In this document: one piece after another, positions 30,839 to 40,489 of the stretch
Layout of the letters: every line of letters starts with the position of its first letter
Numbering within the stretch: position 1 is the stretch's first letter
Assembly (NCBI RefSeq): GCF_029537375.1
Contig: NZ_CP120679.1
Location: 1,848,001 to 1,912,000, forward strand
Origin: Bacillus sp. HSf4
GTDB lineage: Bacteria > Bacillota > Bacilli > Bacillales > Bacillaceae
DNA: 64,000 bases
Direction: 5' to 3'
Translations under genes and position numbers: made by a program
The notes under the pieces: model-generated
Seen by the model: the letters and a program-made list of their open reading frames with translations, nothing else
Told to the model about the DNA's origin: nothing
Database searches by the model: none

Positions 30839-32121
30839 CGAAAACGATTGAATTTGAACAGCTGAAGGAAACGCTATACTATGAAAAAATGCCCGGCGGA
30901 CTTGATGTATACGTACTTCCAAAAGAAGGATTTAACAAGACATACGCTGTATTTACGACAAAGTACGGCTCAATTGACAATCAGTTTGTCCCGCTCGGAA
31001 AAGAAGAAATGGTCCGTGTGCCTGACGGCATCGCCCATTTCCTCGAGCATAAGCTGTTTGAAAAAGAAGACGGCGATGTCTTTCAGCATTTCAGCAAACA
31101 GGGGGCTTCAGCCAACGCTTTTACCTCCTTCACGAGAACGGCGTATCTTTTTTCAAGCACTTCAAAGGTTGCAGATAATCTTGAAACACTCGTCAATTTT
31201 GTGCAGGACCCTTATTTCACGGAAAAAACGGTTGAAAAAGAAAAAGGCATCATCGGCCAGGAAATCAATATGTACGATGATAACCCGGATTGGCGTCTTT
31301 TCTTCGGTCTGATCGAAAACATGTATAAAGAACATCCCGTCCGGATTGACATCGCCGGCACGATCGAAAGCATTTCACACATTACGAAGGATCTCTTGTA
31401 TGAATGCTATGAGACGTTCTATCACCCGAGCAATATGCTCTTGTTTGTCGTCGGACCGGTCGACGCGGAAGCGATCATCGGTCAGGTCCGCAAAAACCAG
31501 GAAAACAAACCGTATACGGATCAGCCTGAAATCGTCCGCAAAGAAGTGGATGAGCCCGCCGCAGTATACCGAAAAGAGCAGGAAATCAAAATGAATGTTC
31601 AAAGCTCGAAATGCATGGTCGGCTTAAAAAGCGTCAATCCCCGAAATACTGGAGACGACCTCTTAAAACATGAACTGACCATGAACTTGATTCTTGAATG
31701 TCTGTTTGGCAAAAGCTCTGCCGATTATGAAAAAATTTATGAAAAAGGCTATATTGACGAGACATTCAGCTACGACTACACGGAAGAGCACGGCTTTGGC
31801 TTCGCCTCTGTCGGCGGCGACACCCCTGAGCCCGATCAGCTTGCAGAAGAACTGAAACAGGTGTTCTTCAAAGCCAAAGAGACGATCACGGCTGAAAAAC
31901 TCGATTTGGCGAGAAAGAAAAAAATCGGTACATTCCTAAAATCGATGAACTCGCCTGAATACATCGCCAATCAGTTTACACGGTACGCATTTTTGGAGAC
32001 GAGTCTGTTCGATATTGTCACCGTTCTCGAGTCGATCACGCTCGAAGACGTCCACAAGGCAATAGAGGAAGAAATAGAAGAGGACAGGATCACCGTCTGC
32101 AAAGTCGTTCCGAAATCATAA
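30835..32121 (+). CDS. ymfH: YmfH, active M16 zinc protease
   Basis: A 428-residue M16 peptidase with an intact HFLEHKLFE zinc motif near residue 65 and the downstream Glu in IGQEINMYDDNPDWR. It starts at TTG 30835, inside the end of ymfF, after GGAGGG. The substrate is unknown. The stable pairing with ymfF and the nearby EF-P-linked gene ymfI is conserved in Bacillus. Confidence 0.95.
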   Translation: MTKTIEFEQLKETLYYEKMPGGLDVYVLPKEGFNKTYAVFTTKYGSIDNQFVPLGKEEMVRVPDGIAHFLEHKLFEKEDGDVFQHFSKQGASANAFTSFTRTAYLFSSTSKVADNLETLVNFVQDPYFTEKTVEKEKGIIGQEINMYDDNPDWRLFFGLIENMYKEHPVRIDIAGTIESISHITKDLLYECYETFYHPSNMLLFVVGPVDAEAIIGQVRKNQENKPYTDQPEIVRKEVDEPAAVYRKEQEIKMNVQSSKCMVGLKSVNPRNTGDDLLKHELTMNLILECLFGKSSADYEKIYEKGYIDETFSYDYTEEHGFGFASVGGDTPEPDQLAEELKQVFFKAKETITAEKLDLARKKKIGTFLKSMNSPEYIANQFTRYAFLETSLFDIVTVLESITLEDVHKAIEEEIEEDRITVCKVVPKS

Positions 32122-32131
32122 TACACACCGG

Positions 32132-32174
32132 AAAGTTCAGCATGGAAAGTCTTTGTGCTGAACCTTTCTTTTTT
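32132..32174 (+). terminator. Terminator of ymfF-ymfH
   Basis: GTTCAGCA (32135-32142) pairs with TGCTGAAC (32156-32163), followed by CTTTCTTTTTTG. Confidence 0.85.
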
Positions 32175-32194
32175 GAACGGAAAGGGTGGAACCA

Positions 32195-32926
32195 TTGTCA
32201 AAATTAGCTCTTGTCACCGGCTCAAGCGGGGGAATCGGCCAAAGCATCAGCGAAAAGCTGGCCGAGAGCGGCTTCGATTTGCTCCTTCATTACAACGCGA
32301 ACAAACAGGCGGCCGTTTCCTTAAGCGAAAAACTCGTTGATACATACGGTGTTCACACGGAAATCATTCAAGGTGATCTGTCCGCGCCTGACGGTGTACA
32401 GGCTGTTTCCGCCTCAATCGGCGGACGGGCGCTTGACGCTGTCGTCTTAAACAGCGGGCAAAGCTTTCACGGACTTGTCACAGACATGTCCGACGAAGCT
32501 GTCCAGGACATGGTGCAGCTTCATGTATCAAGTCCGTTTCTTTTGACGAGAAACCTTCTGCCGGCCATGCTTCGCAAAAAAGCGGGCGCAATCGTTGCGA
32601 TCAGCTCCATCTGGGGCGAAACCGGAGCATCCTGTGAGGTGTTATACAGCATGACAAAGGGGGCGCAAAACCTGTTTGTCAAAGCCCTCGCAAAAGAGCT
32701 TGCCCCAAGCGGGATCAGGGTCAACGCCGTTTCACCGGGAGCGGTCAAGACAAAAATGATGGGGGCTTTCTCCCAAGAGGAGGAAGAGATGATTGCAGAA
32801 GACATCCCGATGGGCAGGCTTGCAGCCCCGGAAGAGGTGGCGGACGCCGTTCTCTTTCTTCTTTCAGAAAAAGCGTCCTATATCACCGGTCAGATCTTAT
32901 CGGTGAACGGCGGCTGGCATTGTTAA
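32195..32926 (+). CDS. ymfI: YmfI, short-chain dehydrogenase for EF-P 5-aminopentanol modification
   Basis: The TTG at 32195 follows AAAGGGTGG; an in-frame GTG at 32186 overlaps that site and is rejected. The 243-residue SDR has the cofactor motif TGSSGGIGQ, Ser in ISSIWGE, YxxxK as YSMTKGA, and the C-terminal GGWHC. In B. subtilis YmfI reduces the modification on Lys32 of elongation factor P to 5-aminopentanol; this is known for the orthologue and inferred here. Confidence 0.93.
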   Translation: MSKLALVTGSSGGIGQSISEKLAESGFDLLLHYNANKQAAVSLSEKLVDTYGVHTEIIQGDLSAPDGVQAVSASIGGRALDAVVLNSGQSFHGLVTDMSDEAVQDMVQLHVSSPFLLTRNLLPAMLRKKAGAIVAISSIWGETGASCEVLYSMTKGAQNLFVKALAKELAPSGIRVNAVSPGAVKTKMMGAFSQEEEEMIAEDIPMGRLAAPEEVADAVLFLLSEKASYITGQILSVNGGWHC

Positions 32927-32996
32927 AAACATGTATAGTTTCTCATCCCTCCGAGAATAATAAGCCTGTAACTTTAAGAGAATGGAGGGGCCTGAT

Positions 32997-33254
32997 ATGT
33001 CCGTACTGGATAATTGGGATCAGTGGAAAAACTTTTTGGGCGACCGTCTCAACTACGCCCAAGCAAAAGGAATGTCAAACGAAACCATCTCGGATCTTGC
33101 TTATGAGATCGGCGATTACTTAGCCGGTGAGGTCGATTCAAAAAACCATCAGGAAAGAGTGCTCGCCGACCTGTGGAGCGTAGCTTCAGAAGAAGAGCAG
33201 CGCGCCATTGCGAACGTTATGGTCAAGCTTGTTGAAAACAACAGCTCACATTAA
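32997..33254 (+). CDS. ymfJ: YmfJ, DUF3243 protein
   Basis: An 85-residue acidic protein starting at ATG 32997 after GGAGGGG (an upstream in-frame start at 32982 is less likely). VLDNWDQWKNFLGDRLN and QERVLADLWSVASEEEQ are the DUF3243 signature. The function is unknown. It ends at a strong terminator. Confidence 0.92.
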   Translation: MSVLDNWDQWKNFLGDRLNYAQAKGMSNETISDLAYEIGDYLAGEVDSKNHQERVLADLWSVASEEEQRAIANVMVKLVENNSSH

Positions 33255-33284
33255 GGAGAGAGTGTGTTCACTCTCTCTTTTTTA
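33255..33284 (+). terminator. Intrinsic terminator of ymfJ
   Basis: GAGAGAGTG (33256-33264) pairs with CACTCTCTC (33269-33277), followed by TTTTTT. Confidence 0.92.
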
Positions 33285-33467
33285 TAGGTTCGAACGGCTT
33301 GGCCGTTATACTTGGATTCAAAGCAACCGCGACGCCGTGTTTCCCGATTTTGGGAAACGGACGTTTTTCTTATTTAATCACAACATTCTGCTTTCTAATT
33401 AAGACAAAATGCTTTATGATAAAGGAAGGTAAATTTTTGCCACGATGATGGATAGGGAGGTTATCAT

Positions 33468-34259
33468 TTGGCAAAGCTCGAATGGTACTTAGAATATGAA
33501 ATCCAAGTCAACCGTCCCGGACTTCTGGGAGATATATCCTCTTTATTGGGGATGCTTTCAATCAATATTGTGACCATTAACGGCGTTGATACTTCAAGAA
33601 GGGGCCTTTTGTTAAAATGCCGTCATATAGATCAGATTAAGCGCCTGGAATCCATTTTGAACACGATGGAAACGATTAAAGTGACGAAGCTGAGAGAACC
33701 GAAATTAAGAGACCGTCTCGCTGTCAGACACGGCCGCTATATTCAGCGGGATGCCGATGATAAAAAAACGTTCCGTTTTGAACGCGCCGAGCTCGGCCTG
33801 CTCGTCGATTTTATGGCCGAATTGTTTAAAAAAGACGGGCACAAGCTGATCGGGATCCGCGGGATGCCCCGCGTCGGCAAGACGGAGTCGATCGTCGCTT
33901 CAAGCGTATGTGCGAGCAAAAGATGGCTTTTCGTATCATCTACACTTTTGAAGCAAACGATCAGAAGCCAGCTGATTGCCGATGAGTACAGTCCGGAGAA
34001 TGTGTTTATACTGGACGGCATTGTCTCGACCAGAAGGGGATCTGAGCGCCACCTGCAGCTCGTCAGCGAAATTATGCGGCTTCCCGCGACCAAAGTTGTC
34101 GAGCATCCGGATATTTTCGTGCAGAATACGGAATATACGATGGATGATTTTGATTACATTATCGAATTGCGTAACAGCCCTGACGAGGTTATTACATATG
34201 AACATGCCGAGGAACCGCAAATGTTTGACCATTCTGGTTTTTCCGGTTTTGATTTTTAA
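33468..34259 (+). CDS. ymfK: YmfK, DUF3388 protein with ACT-like domain and P-loop
   Basis: A 263-residue protein starting at TTG 33468 after AGGGAGG. The first 75 residues look like an ACT regulatory domain (VNRPGLLGDISSLLGMLSI). A P-loop follows at about residue 130 (GMPRVGKTES), so it may bind ATP or GTP. The molecular role is unknown. It is followed after 17 bases by rodZ, as in B. subtilis. Confidence 0.92.
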   Translation: MAKLEWYLEYEIQVNRPGLLGDISSLLGMLSINIVTINGVDTSRRGLLLKCRHIDQIKRLESILNTMETIKVTKLREPKLRDRLAVRHGRYIQRDADDKKTFRFERAELGLLVDFMAELFKKDGHKLIGIRGMPRVGKTESIVASSVCASKRWLFVSSTLLKQTIRSQLIADEYSPENVFILDGIVSTRRGSERHLQLVSEIMRLPATKVVEHPDIFVQNTEYTMDDFDYIIELRNSPDEVITYEHAEEPQMFDHSGFSGFDF

Positions 34260-34276
34260 AATGGAAGGTGTTTGTT

Positions 34277-35173
34277 GTGACTGAACTAGGAAATCGGCTG
34301 AAAGAAGCCAGAGAGGAAAAAGGGATGTCATTGGACGATCTTCAGGCGGCGACAAAAATCCAAAAACGATATTTAACAGCGCTTGAAGAAGGAAACTATG
34401 ACGTTATTCCGGGGAAATTTTATGTAAGAGCCTTTATTAAACAGTATGCGGAAGCTGTCGGACTGAATTCAGAGCTCTTATTTGAAGAGTATAAAAAGGA
34501 TATCCCCAATTCCTACAATGATGAGGTTTCTGATAAGCTATCTTCGATCAAGCCGCAGAGGGAACTTCCGAAGTCTGCGTCAAAAGCGCTTGAACTTCTG
34601 CCCACACTGCTTGTCTCGGCCGGGGTTATCGTTGTCGTTGTGATCATTTACGTCATCATCCAGGCCGTAAACGGCGGCGGCAATCAGCAGTCCGCCGAAC
34701 AGCCAAAAACAGAAGAGTCGCAAAGCAAGTACGACGTCTCCAAGGATTCGCCGCTGACAAAAAAAAATCAGAAAGATGAAGATGCTCAGCAAAACAGCGG
34801 GGAGAAAAAAACCGATTCAGCGTCAGACGAAAAGAATGAGCTGAGCATTAAAGCCGCAGGCAGTGAAGGATCTTCCACAACATATGAAGTATCCGGCGCC
34901 GACAAGCTTGAGCTTGAGGTCAAAGCAACGGCGGATTCCTGGGTAAGGGTGCGGGATGCGAAAGGAAGCTCCCTTAAAGAAGGAATGATGAAAAAAGGGG
35001 AAACCTTTAAGAAAAATATAACCGATCAGGAACAGGTTGATCTGCGGATCGGATATGCGCCAGGCGTTGAAATAAAAATCAACGGAGAAGCTCTTTCCTA
35101 CGAACTTGATCCTAAATCGGTGATGACGCAAAACATAACGATTCAAAATAAAAAGGAGGAAAAGTCATCTTAA
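34277..35173 (+). CDS. rodZ: Cell-shape protein RodZ (YmfM)
   Basis: The GTG at 34277 lies 6 bases after GGAAGGTG; an in-frame GTG at 34268 overlaps that site. The 298-residue protein has an N-terminal helix-turn-helix (about 1-85, RLKEAREEKGMSLDDLQAATKI) that binds MreB, one membrane segment (about 110-132), a Gln/Ser/Lys-rich linker, and a C-terminal DUF4115 domain outside the cell (SWVRVRDAKGSSLKEGMM). It links MreB filaments to wall synthesis. Confidence 0.94.
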   Translation: MTELGNRLKEAREEKGMSLDDLQAATKIQKRYLTALEEGNYDVIPGKFYVRAFIKQYAEAVGLNSELLFEEYKKDIPNSYNDEVSDKLSSIKPQRELPKSASKALELLPTLLVSAGVIVVVVIIYVIIQAVNGGGNQQSAEQPKTEESQSKYDVSKDSPLTKKNQKDEDAQQNSGEKKTDSASDEKNELSIKAAGSEGSSTTYEVSGADKLELEVKATADSWVRVRDAKGSSLKEGMMKKGETFKKNITDQEQVDLRIGYAPGVEIKINGEALSYELDPKSVMTQNITIQNKKEEKSS

Positions 35174-35234
35174 ATGCCGGATGACTTTTTCTTGCGTCCA
35201 TCATTTGCAAAACGATACATATGGAGGAACCTTT

Positions 35235-35816
35235 ATGTTTAACTTACCGAATAAAATCACGCTTTCAAGAATCGCATTAATTCCCATTTTCATGATCATC
35301 ATGCTTGTCCCGTTTCCATGGGGATCCATCTCGTTTGGAAGCGAATCGATTCCGGTCGCCCATTTGGTCGGCGCCCTTTTGTTCATCTTCGCCTCTGTTA
35401 CCGATTGGGTTGACGGCTATTACGCGAGAAAGCTGAACCTTGTGACGAATTTTGGGAAGTTTCTTGATCCGCTTGCGGACAAGCTCCTCGTTTCATCGGC
35501 ATTGATTATTTTGGTTCAGTATCATCTCGCACCGGCATGGATGGCGATCATCATCATCAGCCGCGAATTTGCCGTGACGGGACTCCGCCTCGTGCTTGCG
35601 GGAACGGGAGAAGTCGTGGCGGCAAACATGCTTGGAAAAGTGAAAACGTGGGCGCAGATCATTGCCATTTCGGCTCTCTTGCTTCACAATCTTCCATTCG
35701 AGCTCGTATCATTCCCGTTCGGCTCCCTTGCGCTATGGGTCGCTGTCTTTTTCACCGTCGTATCAGGCTGGGATTATTTCGCCAAAAACTGGGATGCTTT
35801 AAAAACATCAGACTAA
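35235..35816 (+). CDS. pgsA: CDP-diacylglycerol-glycerol-3-phosphate 3-phosphatidyltransferase
   Basis: A 193-residue integral membrane enzyme; ATG 35235 follows ATGGAGGAAC and an upstream extension is rejected. The CDP-alcohol phosphotransferase motif is complete (DGYYAR followed by [10 protein letters not shown]). It makes phosphatidylglycerol phosphate, the committed step to phosphatidylglycerol and cardiolipin, and is essential in B. subtilis. Confidence 0.97.
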   Translation: MFNLPNKITLSRIALIPIFMIIMLVPFPWGSISFGSESIPVAHLVGALLFIFASVTDWVDGYYARKLNLVTNFGKFLDPLADKLLVSSALIILVQYHLAPAWMAIIIISREFAVTGLRLVLAGTGEVVAANMLGKVKTWAQIIAISALLLHNLPFELVSFPFGSLALWVAVFFTVVSGWDYFAKNWDALKTSD

Positions 35817-35835
35817 ACATGGGGAAGTGGAGAAC

Positions 35836-37086
35836 ATGAAATTGGAAAGAAAAGCGGAAATCATCGCTGTCGGATCTGAGCTTCTGCTCGGACAAATCGC
35901 CAATACGAACGCGCAGTTTATCAGCAAACAGCTGGCTGAAATCGGCATTAATGTCTTTTATCACACAGCGGTCGGTGACAACCCCGAGCGTCTCAAGCAA
36001 GTCATTCAAACCGCACAGGAAAGATCTGATTTTATTATTTTCTCAGGCGGGCTTGGACCGACGAAAGACGATTTGACAAAAGAAACGATCGCAGAGGTTG
36101 TCGGGCGTCCCCTTGAGCTTGATGAGAAGGCCTTTCAATCGATTGAGGATTACTTTAAAAAAACGAACCGGACGATGTCGCCGAATAATCGCAAACAGGC
36201 GCTGATTTTGAAGGGATCGGACGTCCTGCCGAACCGGTTCGGCATGGCGCCGGGGATGCTTTTGGAGCATGAGTCCCGTTTTTACATGCTTCTTCCCGGT
36301 CCGCCGAAAGAGCTTGAACCGATGTTTGAACATGAAGCGAAGCCGCTGATTTTGGAAAAGCTCGGCTCAAAAGAAAAAATCGTTTCAAGGGTGCTGCGGT
36401 TCTTTGGAATCGGTGAATCCCAGCTTGAAACGGATTTGGAAGATCTCATCGATGCGCAGACAAATCCGACGATCGCCCCTTTGGCGGCAGACGGGGAAGT
36501 CACCCTCCGGCTGACGGCAAAGCATGCCGATCCGGATGAAACAAGCCGTCTGCTGAAAGAAACGGAAGACCGCATTTTAGAGCGCGTCGGCGAATTCTTT
36601 TACGGGTATGATGATACATCGCTCGTGGAAGAGCTTGCGAAGGCCTGCACCCGAAAAGGGGTGACTCTGGCGGCTGCGGAAAGCTTTACTGGAGGGCTCT
36701 TTTCCAGCTGGCTGACGGAAATAAGCGGTGCCAGTGAATATTTCAAAGGCGGTGCTGTCTGCTATACGAACGAATTGAAGGTTTCAGCCGCCGGCGTCTC
36801 CGAAGATACGCTGAACCGCTTTGGCGCTGTCAGCGCGCAGTGCGCAAAAGAGCTTGCAAAAGGCATCAGAGCGAAAACCGGAAGCGATATCGGCATCAGC
36901 TTTACGGGAGTGGCCGGACCTAACACCCAGGAAGGCCACCCGGCCGGAAAAGTATATATCGGCATCTCTCAAAAAGGCAAAACAGAAGAGGCCTTTGAAT
37001 TCATGTTCGCCGGTTCCCGGTCCGGCGTCCGGAAACGGTCCGCCAAATACGGCTGCCACCTTTTGCTGAAAATGCTGGAAAAATAA
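35836..37086 (+). CDS. cinA: Competence/damage-inducible protein CinA
   Basis: The ATG at 35836 gives 416 residues; the GTG at 35827 overlaps the ribosome site GAAGTGGAG. The N-terminal molybdopterin-binding-like domain carries [11 protein letters not shown] and GGLGPTKDD (ADP-ribose pyrophosphatase activity in homologues). The C-terminal nicotinamide-nucleotide amidase domain carries AAESFTGGL and SFTGVAGP. It lies upstream of recA, the common Firmicutes order, so the two genes can be co-induced in competence. Confidence 0.96.
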   Translation: MKLERKAEIIAVGSELLLGQIANTNAQFISKQLAEIGINVFYHTAVGDNPERLKQVIQTAQERSDFIIFSGGLGPTKDDLTKETIAEVVGRPLELDEKAFQSIEDYFKKTNRTMSPNNRKQALILKGSDVLPNRFGMAPGMLLEHESRFYMLLPGPPKELEPMFEHEAKPLILEKLGSKEKIVSRVLRFFGIGESQLETDLEDLIDAQTNPTIAPLAADGEVTLRLTAKHADPDETSRLLKETEDRILERVGEFFYGYDDTSLVEELAKACTRKGVTLAAAESFTGGLFSSWLTEISGASEYFKGGAVCYTNELKVSAAGVSEDTLNRFGAVSAQCAKELAKGIRAKTGSDIGISFTGVAGPNTQEGHPAGKVYIGISQKGKTEEAFEFMFAGSRSGVRKRSAKYGCHLLLKMLEK

Positions 37087-37129
37087 CCGACAACAGTTTT
37101 TTCGGAAGATCTTCCTTTTAAAAAAGAAC

Positions 37130-37156
37130 ATTCCGCTTTTCGGAAAAGCATTTTTC
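37130..37156 (+). terminator. Weak terminator-like hairpin after cinA
   Basis: TTCCG/CGGAA flank a CTTTT loop, followed by AAGCATTTTT; a GGAAGATCTTCC palindrome lies just upstream (37106-37117). Termination may be partial, letting cinA transcripts run into recA. Confidence 0.5.
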
Positions 37157-37170
37157 ATTTCTAAAAAAAT

Positions 37171-37184
37171 CGAATATGCGTTCG
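37171..37184. promoter_or_regulatory. LexA (DinR) SOS operator of recA
   Basis: CGAATATGCGTTCG matches the Bacillus SOS box CGAACnnnnGTTCG with one deviation and lies just upstream of the recA -35. Confidence 0.85.
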
Positions 37185-37192
37185 CTTTTTTC

Positions 37193-37221
37193 TTGGCAAA
37201 TCCACGGAAACAAGGTATAGT
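37193..37221 (+). promoter_or_regulatory. Sigma-A promoter of recA
   Basis: TTGGCA (37193-37198), 17 bases, TATAGT (37216-37221), followed 36 bases later by the recA ATG. Confidence 0.85.
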
Positions 37222-37257
37222 AGATATAGCGGAAGCGATAAAGGAGGAAAAAATAGA

Positions 37258-38295
37258 ATGAGTGATCGTCAGGCAGCCTTAGACATGGCGCTTAAACAAA
37301 TAGAAAAACAGTTTGGTAAAGGTTCGATTATGAAGCTCGGTGAACAAACCGAAACAAGAATTTCAACTGTTCCGAGCGGCTCTTTAGCGCTCGATGCGGC
37401 TCTTGGAGTGGGCGGATATCCGCGCGGACGGATTATTGAAGTATACGGCCCGGAAAGTTCCGGTAAAACGACGGTGGCGCTTCATGCGATTGCCGAAGTC
37501 CAGCAGCAGGGCGGACAGGCGGCGTTCATAGATGCGGAACACGCGCTTGACCCGGTTTACGCTCAAAAGCTCGGCGTCAACATTGACGAGCTCCTGCTGT
37601 CACAGCCTGACACAGGGGAGCAGGCGCTGGAAATCGCCGAAGCCCTTGTCAGAAGCGGAGCAGTGGACATCGTTGTCATTGACTCTGTCGCAGCTCTTGT
37701 CCCGAAAGCGGAAATCGAAGGAGATATGGGAGACTCCCATGTCGGCTTACAGGCGAGGCTGATGTCCCAAGCGCTTCGGAAGCTTTCCGGCGCGATCAAT
37801 AAATCGAAGACCATCGCGATCTTCATTAACCAGATCCGTGAAAAAGTCGGTGTGATGTTCGGCAATCCGGAGACGACTCCGGGCGGAAGAGCGCTGAAAT
37901 TCTATTCTTCCGTACGCCTTGAAGTTCGCCGCGCCGAACAGCTGAAACAGGGGAATGACGTCATGGGGAACAAGACGAAAATTAAAGTCGTCAAAAACAA
38001 AGTGGCGCCTCCATTCCGGACAGCTGAAGTGGACATTATGTACGGTGAAGGGATTTCAAAAGAAGGGGAAATCATTGACCTCGGCACAGAGCTTGATATC
38101 GTGCAGAAAAGTGGAGCATGGTACTCTTATGAGGATGAACGCCTTGGACAGGGCCGTGAAAACGCCAAGCAGTTCCTGAAAGAAAACAAGGACGTGCTTC
38201 TGACGATCCAAGAGCAGATCAGGGAGCACTACGGATTGGATACCGGCGCCTCGGCTCCTAAAGATGAAGAAGTTCAGGAAGAGCTCGAATTTTAA
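37258..38295 (+). CDS. recA: Recombinase RecA
   Basis: A 345-residue RecA with Walker [10 protein letters not shown] (about 66-74), Walker [10 protein letters not shown], loop L1/L2 segments ([31 protein letters not shown]) and an acidic C-terminal tail. It forms filaments on single-stranded DNA for homologous recombination and triggers LexA self-cleavage. The LexA box upstream shows it is part of the SOS response. Confidence 0.99.
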   Translation: MSDRQAALDMALKQIEKQFGKGSIMKLGEQTETRISTVPSGSLALDAALGVGGYPRGRIIEVYGPESSGKTTVALHAIAEVQQQGGQAAFIDAEHALDPVYAQKLGVNIDELLLSQPDTGEQALEIAEALVRSGAVDIVVIDSVAALVPKAEIEGDMGDSHVGLQARLMSQALRKLSGAINKSKTIAIFINQIREKVGVMFGNPETTPGGRALKFYSSVRLEVRRAEQLKQGNDVMGNKTKIKVVKNKVAPPFRTAEVDIMYGEGISKEGEIIDLGTELDIVQKSGAWYSYEDERLGQGRENAKQFLKENKDVLLTIQEQIREHYGLDTGASAPKDEEVQEELEF

Positions 38296-38312
38296 TCATC
38301 AACCATATGTGA

Positions 38313-38351
38313 AAAGGCTGCTGGCCCCGTGTCAGGCAGCCTTTTGCTTTT
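38313..38351 (+). terminator. Intrinsic terminator of recA
   Basis: AAAGGCTGC (38313-38321) pairs with GCAGCCTTT (38337-38345), followed by TGCTTTT. Confidence 0.85.
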
Positions 38352-38636
38352 GATCTCCCCGGCGAACCCCCCTTCATTTTTCCCGGGGGAATTTGAAAAA
38401 GGCGAATATCTTTCCAAACGTTAAGACCGTAAGCTTGACAAGTATTTCCCACACAATTACAATGAAATTGTATCACTTGTTTTTCTTAACATGATTGATA
38501 AACATTTAAACTTGACAAGGGCAGTGAAGCTTCTTCATTCCCTGTGAAGGTTCTGTATGTTGAGAAGAAAGTACAATGTACATGCCGACACTTACTTTTA
38601 GCAAGAAACAAGTTCATAGCAAGAGGAGGTGAAAGT
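38352..38636 (+). promoter_or_regulatory. recA-rny intergenic region with rny promoter and long leader
   Basis: A promoter is visible as TTGACA (38435-38440), 17 bases, TACAAT (38458-38463). The transcript would carry a leader of about 170 bases before the rny start. A second TTGACA at 38512 has no matching -10. The leader holds short inverted sequences (GAAGCTTC, 38526-38533) but no clear terminator. Confidence 0.6.
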
Positions 38637-40196
38637 ATGAGTCCTTTAACCATTCTCATCTCCATTTTGCTGAGCCTATTCTGTTTAGTTGTTGGCTACT
38701 ATGTTCGTAAAATCATTGCCGAAGCAAAAATTTCAGGTGCGCGTAATGCAGCCGAACAAATTCTTGGAGACGCAAAGCGGGATGCTGAAGCGTTGAAAAA
38801 AGAAGCCCTTCTTGAAGCAAAGGACGAGATTCACACGCTTCGGATAGAAGCTGAACAAGAAGTTCGTGAAAGACGAAATGAGCTTCAAAAACAAGAAAAC
38901 CGTTTACTTCAAAAGGAAGAGAACCTTGACCGAAAAGACGAATCATTAGATAAACGGGAAGCGATGTTGGAGAAGAAAGATCATTCTCTGAATGAACGAC
39001 AACAACATATTGAAGAGATGGAAAGCAAAGTGGATGAAATGATTCGTATGCAGCAGTCGGAATTGGAGCGTATTTCAAGTCTGACTCGTGATGAAGCGAA
39101 GCAAATCATTCTGGAGCGAGTTGAAAATGAGCTTTCCCATGACATCGCGATCATGACGAAAGAATCGGAAAATCGTGCGAAAGAAGAGGCGGATAAAAAA
39201 GCGAAAAATATTCTTTCATTGGCTTTACAGCGCTGTGCCGCTGATCATGTGGCCGAGACAACGGTATCAGTTGTCAACCTTCCAAATGATGAGATGAAAG
39301 GCCGTATTATCGGACGTGAGGGACGAAATATCCGTACATTGGAAACATTGACGGGAATCGATCTTATCATTGACGATACGCCGGAAGCCGTTATCCTTTC
39401 AGGATTTGATCCGATCAGGCGTGAGACAGCCAGGATCGCTCTTGATAAACTCGTTCAGGATGGCCGCATTCATCCTGCCAGAATCGAAGAAATGGTTGAG
39501 AAATCCCGCCGTGAAGTGGATGATTATATTCGCGAAATGGGTGAACAGACGACATTTGAAGTGGGAGTCCACGGTCTTCATCCCGATCTTATCAAAATTC
39601 TCGGCCGTCTGAAGTTCAGAACAAGCTATGGACAGAACGTGCTGAAGCATTCAATGGAAGTAGCGTTTCTGACCGGTCTTATGGCTGCAGAACTCGGTGA
39701 AGACGTCACACTTGCCAAAAGAGCAGGACTTCTTCACGATATCGGGAAAGCGATTGACCATGAGGTGGAAGGAAGCCATGTCGAAATCGGCGTAGAGCTT
39801 GCCACCAAGTATAAGGAGCATCCAGTCGTCATCAACAGCATCGCATCACACCACGGTGATCAGGAACCGACTTCCATCATCGCAGTGCTCGTGGCCGCAG
39901 CTGATGCATTGTCAGCCGCAAGACCTGGTGCAAGAAGCGAAACCCTCGAAAATTATATTCGCAGGCTTGAAAAGCTGGAAGAGATTTCTGAGTCGTACGA
40001 AGGTGTCGAAAAATCATTTGCGATACAGGCCGGACGGGAAGTTCGGATCATGGTCAAACCAGACTCGATCAACGATCTTGAAGCCCATCGTTTGGCGCGG
40101 GATATTCGAAAACGAATTGAGGACGAGCTTGACTACCCTGGACATATTAAAGTAACTGTGATTAGGGAAACGAGAGCCGTTGAGTACGCAAAATAA
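38637..40196 (+). CDS. rny: Ribonuclease Y
   Basis: The ATG at 38637, after AGGAGGTGA, gives 519 residues; an upstream in-frame extension to 38544 is rejected. Order of parts: one N-terminal membrane anchor (about 5-23), a long coiled coil (about 30-205) rich in Glu/Lys/Arg, a KH domain ([14 protein letters not shown]) and an HD domain ([12 protein letters not shown]). It starts mRNA decay by internal cuts at the membrane. The stop codon lies inside the terminator repeat that follows. Confidence 0.98.
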   Translation: MSPLTILISILLSLFCLVVGYYVRKIIAEAKISGARNAAEQILGDAKRDAEALKKEALLEAKDEIHTLRIEAEQEVRERRNELQKQENRLLQKEENLDRKDESLDKREAMLEKKDHSLNERQQHIEEMESKVDEMIRMQQSELERISSLTRDEAKQIILERVENELSHDIAIMTKESENRAKEEADKKAKNILSLALQRCAADHVAETTVSVVNLPNDEMKGRIIGREGRNIRTLETLTGIDLIIDDTPEAVILSGFDPIRRETARIALDKLVQDGRIHPARIEEMVEKSRREVDDYIREMGEQTTFEVGVHGLHPDLIKILGRLKFRTSYGQNVLKHSMEVAFLTGLMAAELGEDVTLAKRAGLLHDIGKAIDHEVEGSHVEIGVELATKYKEHPVVINSIASHHGDQEPTSIIAVLVAAADALSAARPGARSETLENYIRRLEKLEEISESYEGVEKSFAIQAGREVRIMVKPDSINDLEAHRLARDIRKRIEDELDYPGHIKVTVIRETRAVEYAK

Positions 40197-40222
40197 AGTG
40201 GTGCATAAGCGCCACTTTATTT
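40192..40222 (+). terminator. rny terminator, copy 1 of a 31-bp repeat
   Basis: A stem of 13-14 pairs (AATAAAGTGGTGC with GCGCCACTTTATT, one G-U pair) around an ATAA loop, overlapping the rny stop codon. The identical 31 bases occur again at 40399-40429. Confidence 0.8.
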
Positions 40223-40398
40223 CAGATTTTTGACGAAATCCTAAAACGGTTTAATGTTTTAGGATTTTGTCATCCTTTCAGCGTGATTGAAAACCTTTGC
40301 AGTCTAGGAAGGCCGAGCATTGGAGCGGAGCGAATGTTGGATTCGTGAGCACTGAAGCGCAGGCCTGACAACGAATGCGAGGGTTTGTCAACACGCTG
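40223..40398 (+). repeat. Structured intergenic element between duplicated terminators
   Basis: A 176-bp non-coding element. ATCCTAAAAC (40238-40247) pairs with GTTTTAGGAT (40256-40265). CAGCGTG (40279-40285) pairs across 100 bases with CACGCTG (40392-40398), and AACC with GGTT inside it; further in are AGGCC/GGCCT and CGAAT-GTTGG-ATTCG. This nested pairing suggests an RNA or DNA fold. It resembles the short dispersed intergenic elements of about 190 bp described in B. subtilis genomes; that family assignment is from memory and unchecked. Confidence 0.6.
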
Positions 40399-40435
40399 AA
40401 TAAAGTGGTGCATAAGCGCCACTTTATTTTTTTGT
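40399..40435 (+). terminator. Terminator, copy 2 of the 31-bp repeat
   Basis: The sequence is identical to 40192-40222 but followed by a better T-run (TTTTTTTG), so this copy is the stronger terminator. Confidence 0.85.
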
Positions 40436-40489
40436 AACCTTGTGTAACACTATTAGAAAAACCTATTTAAAAAAAGAAAGGGTCAAATG

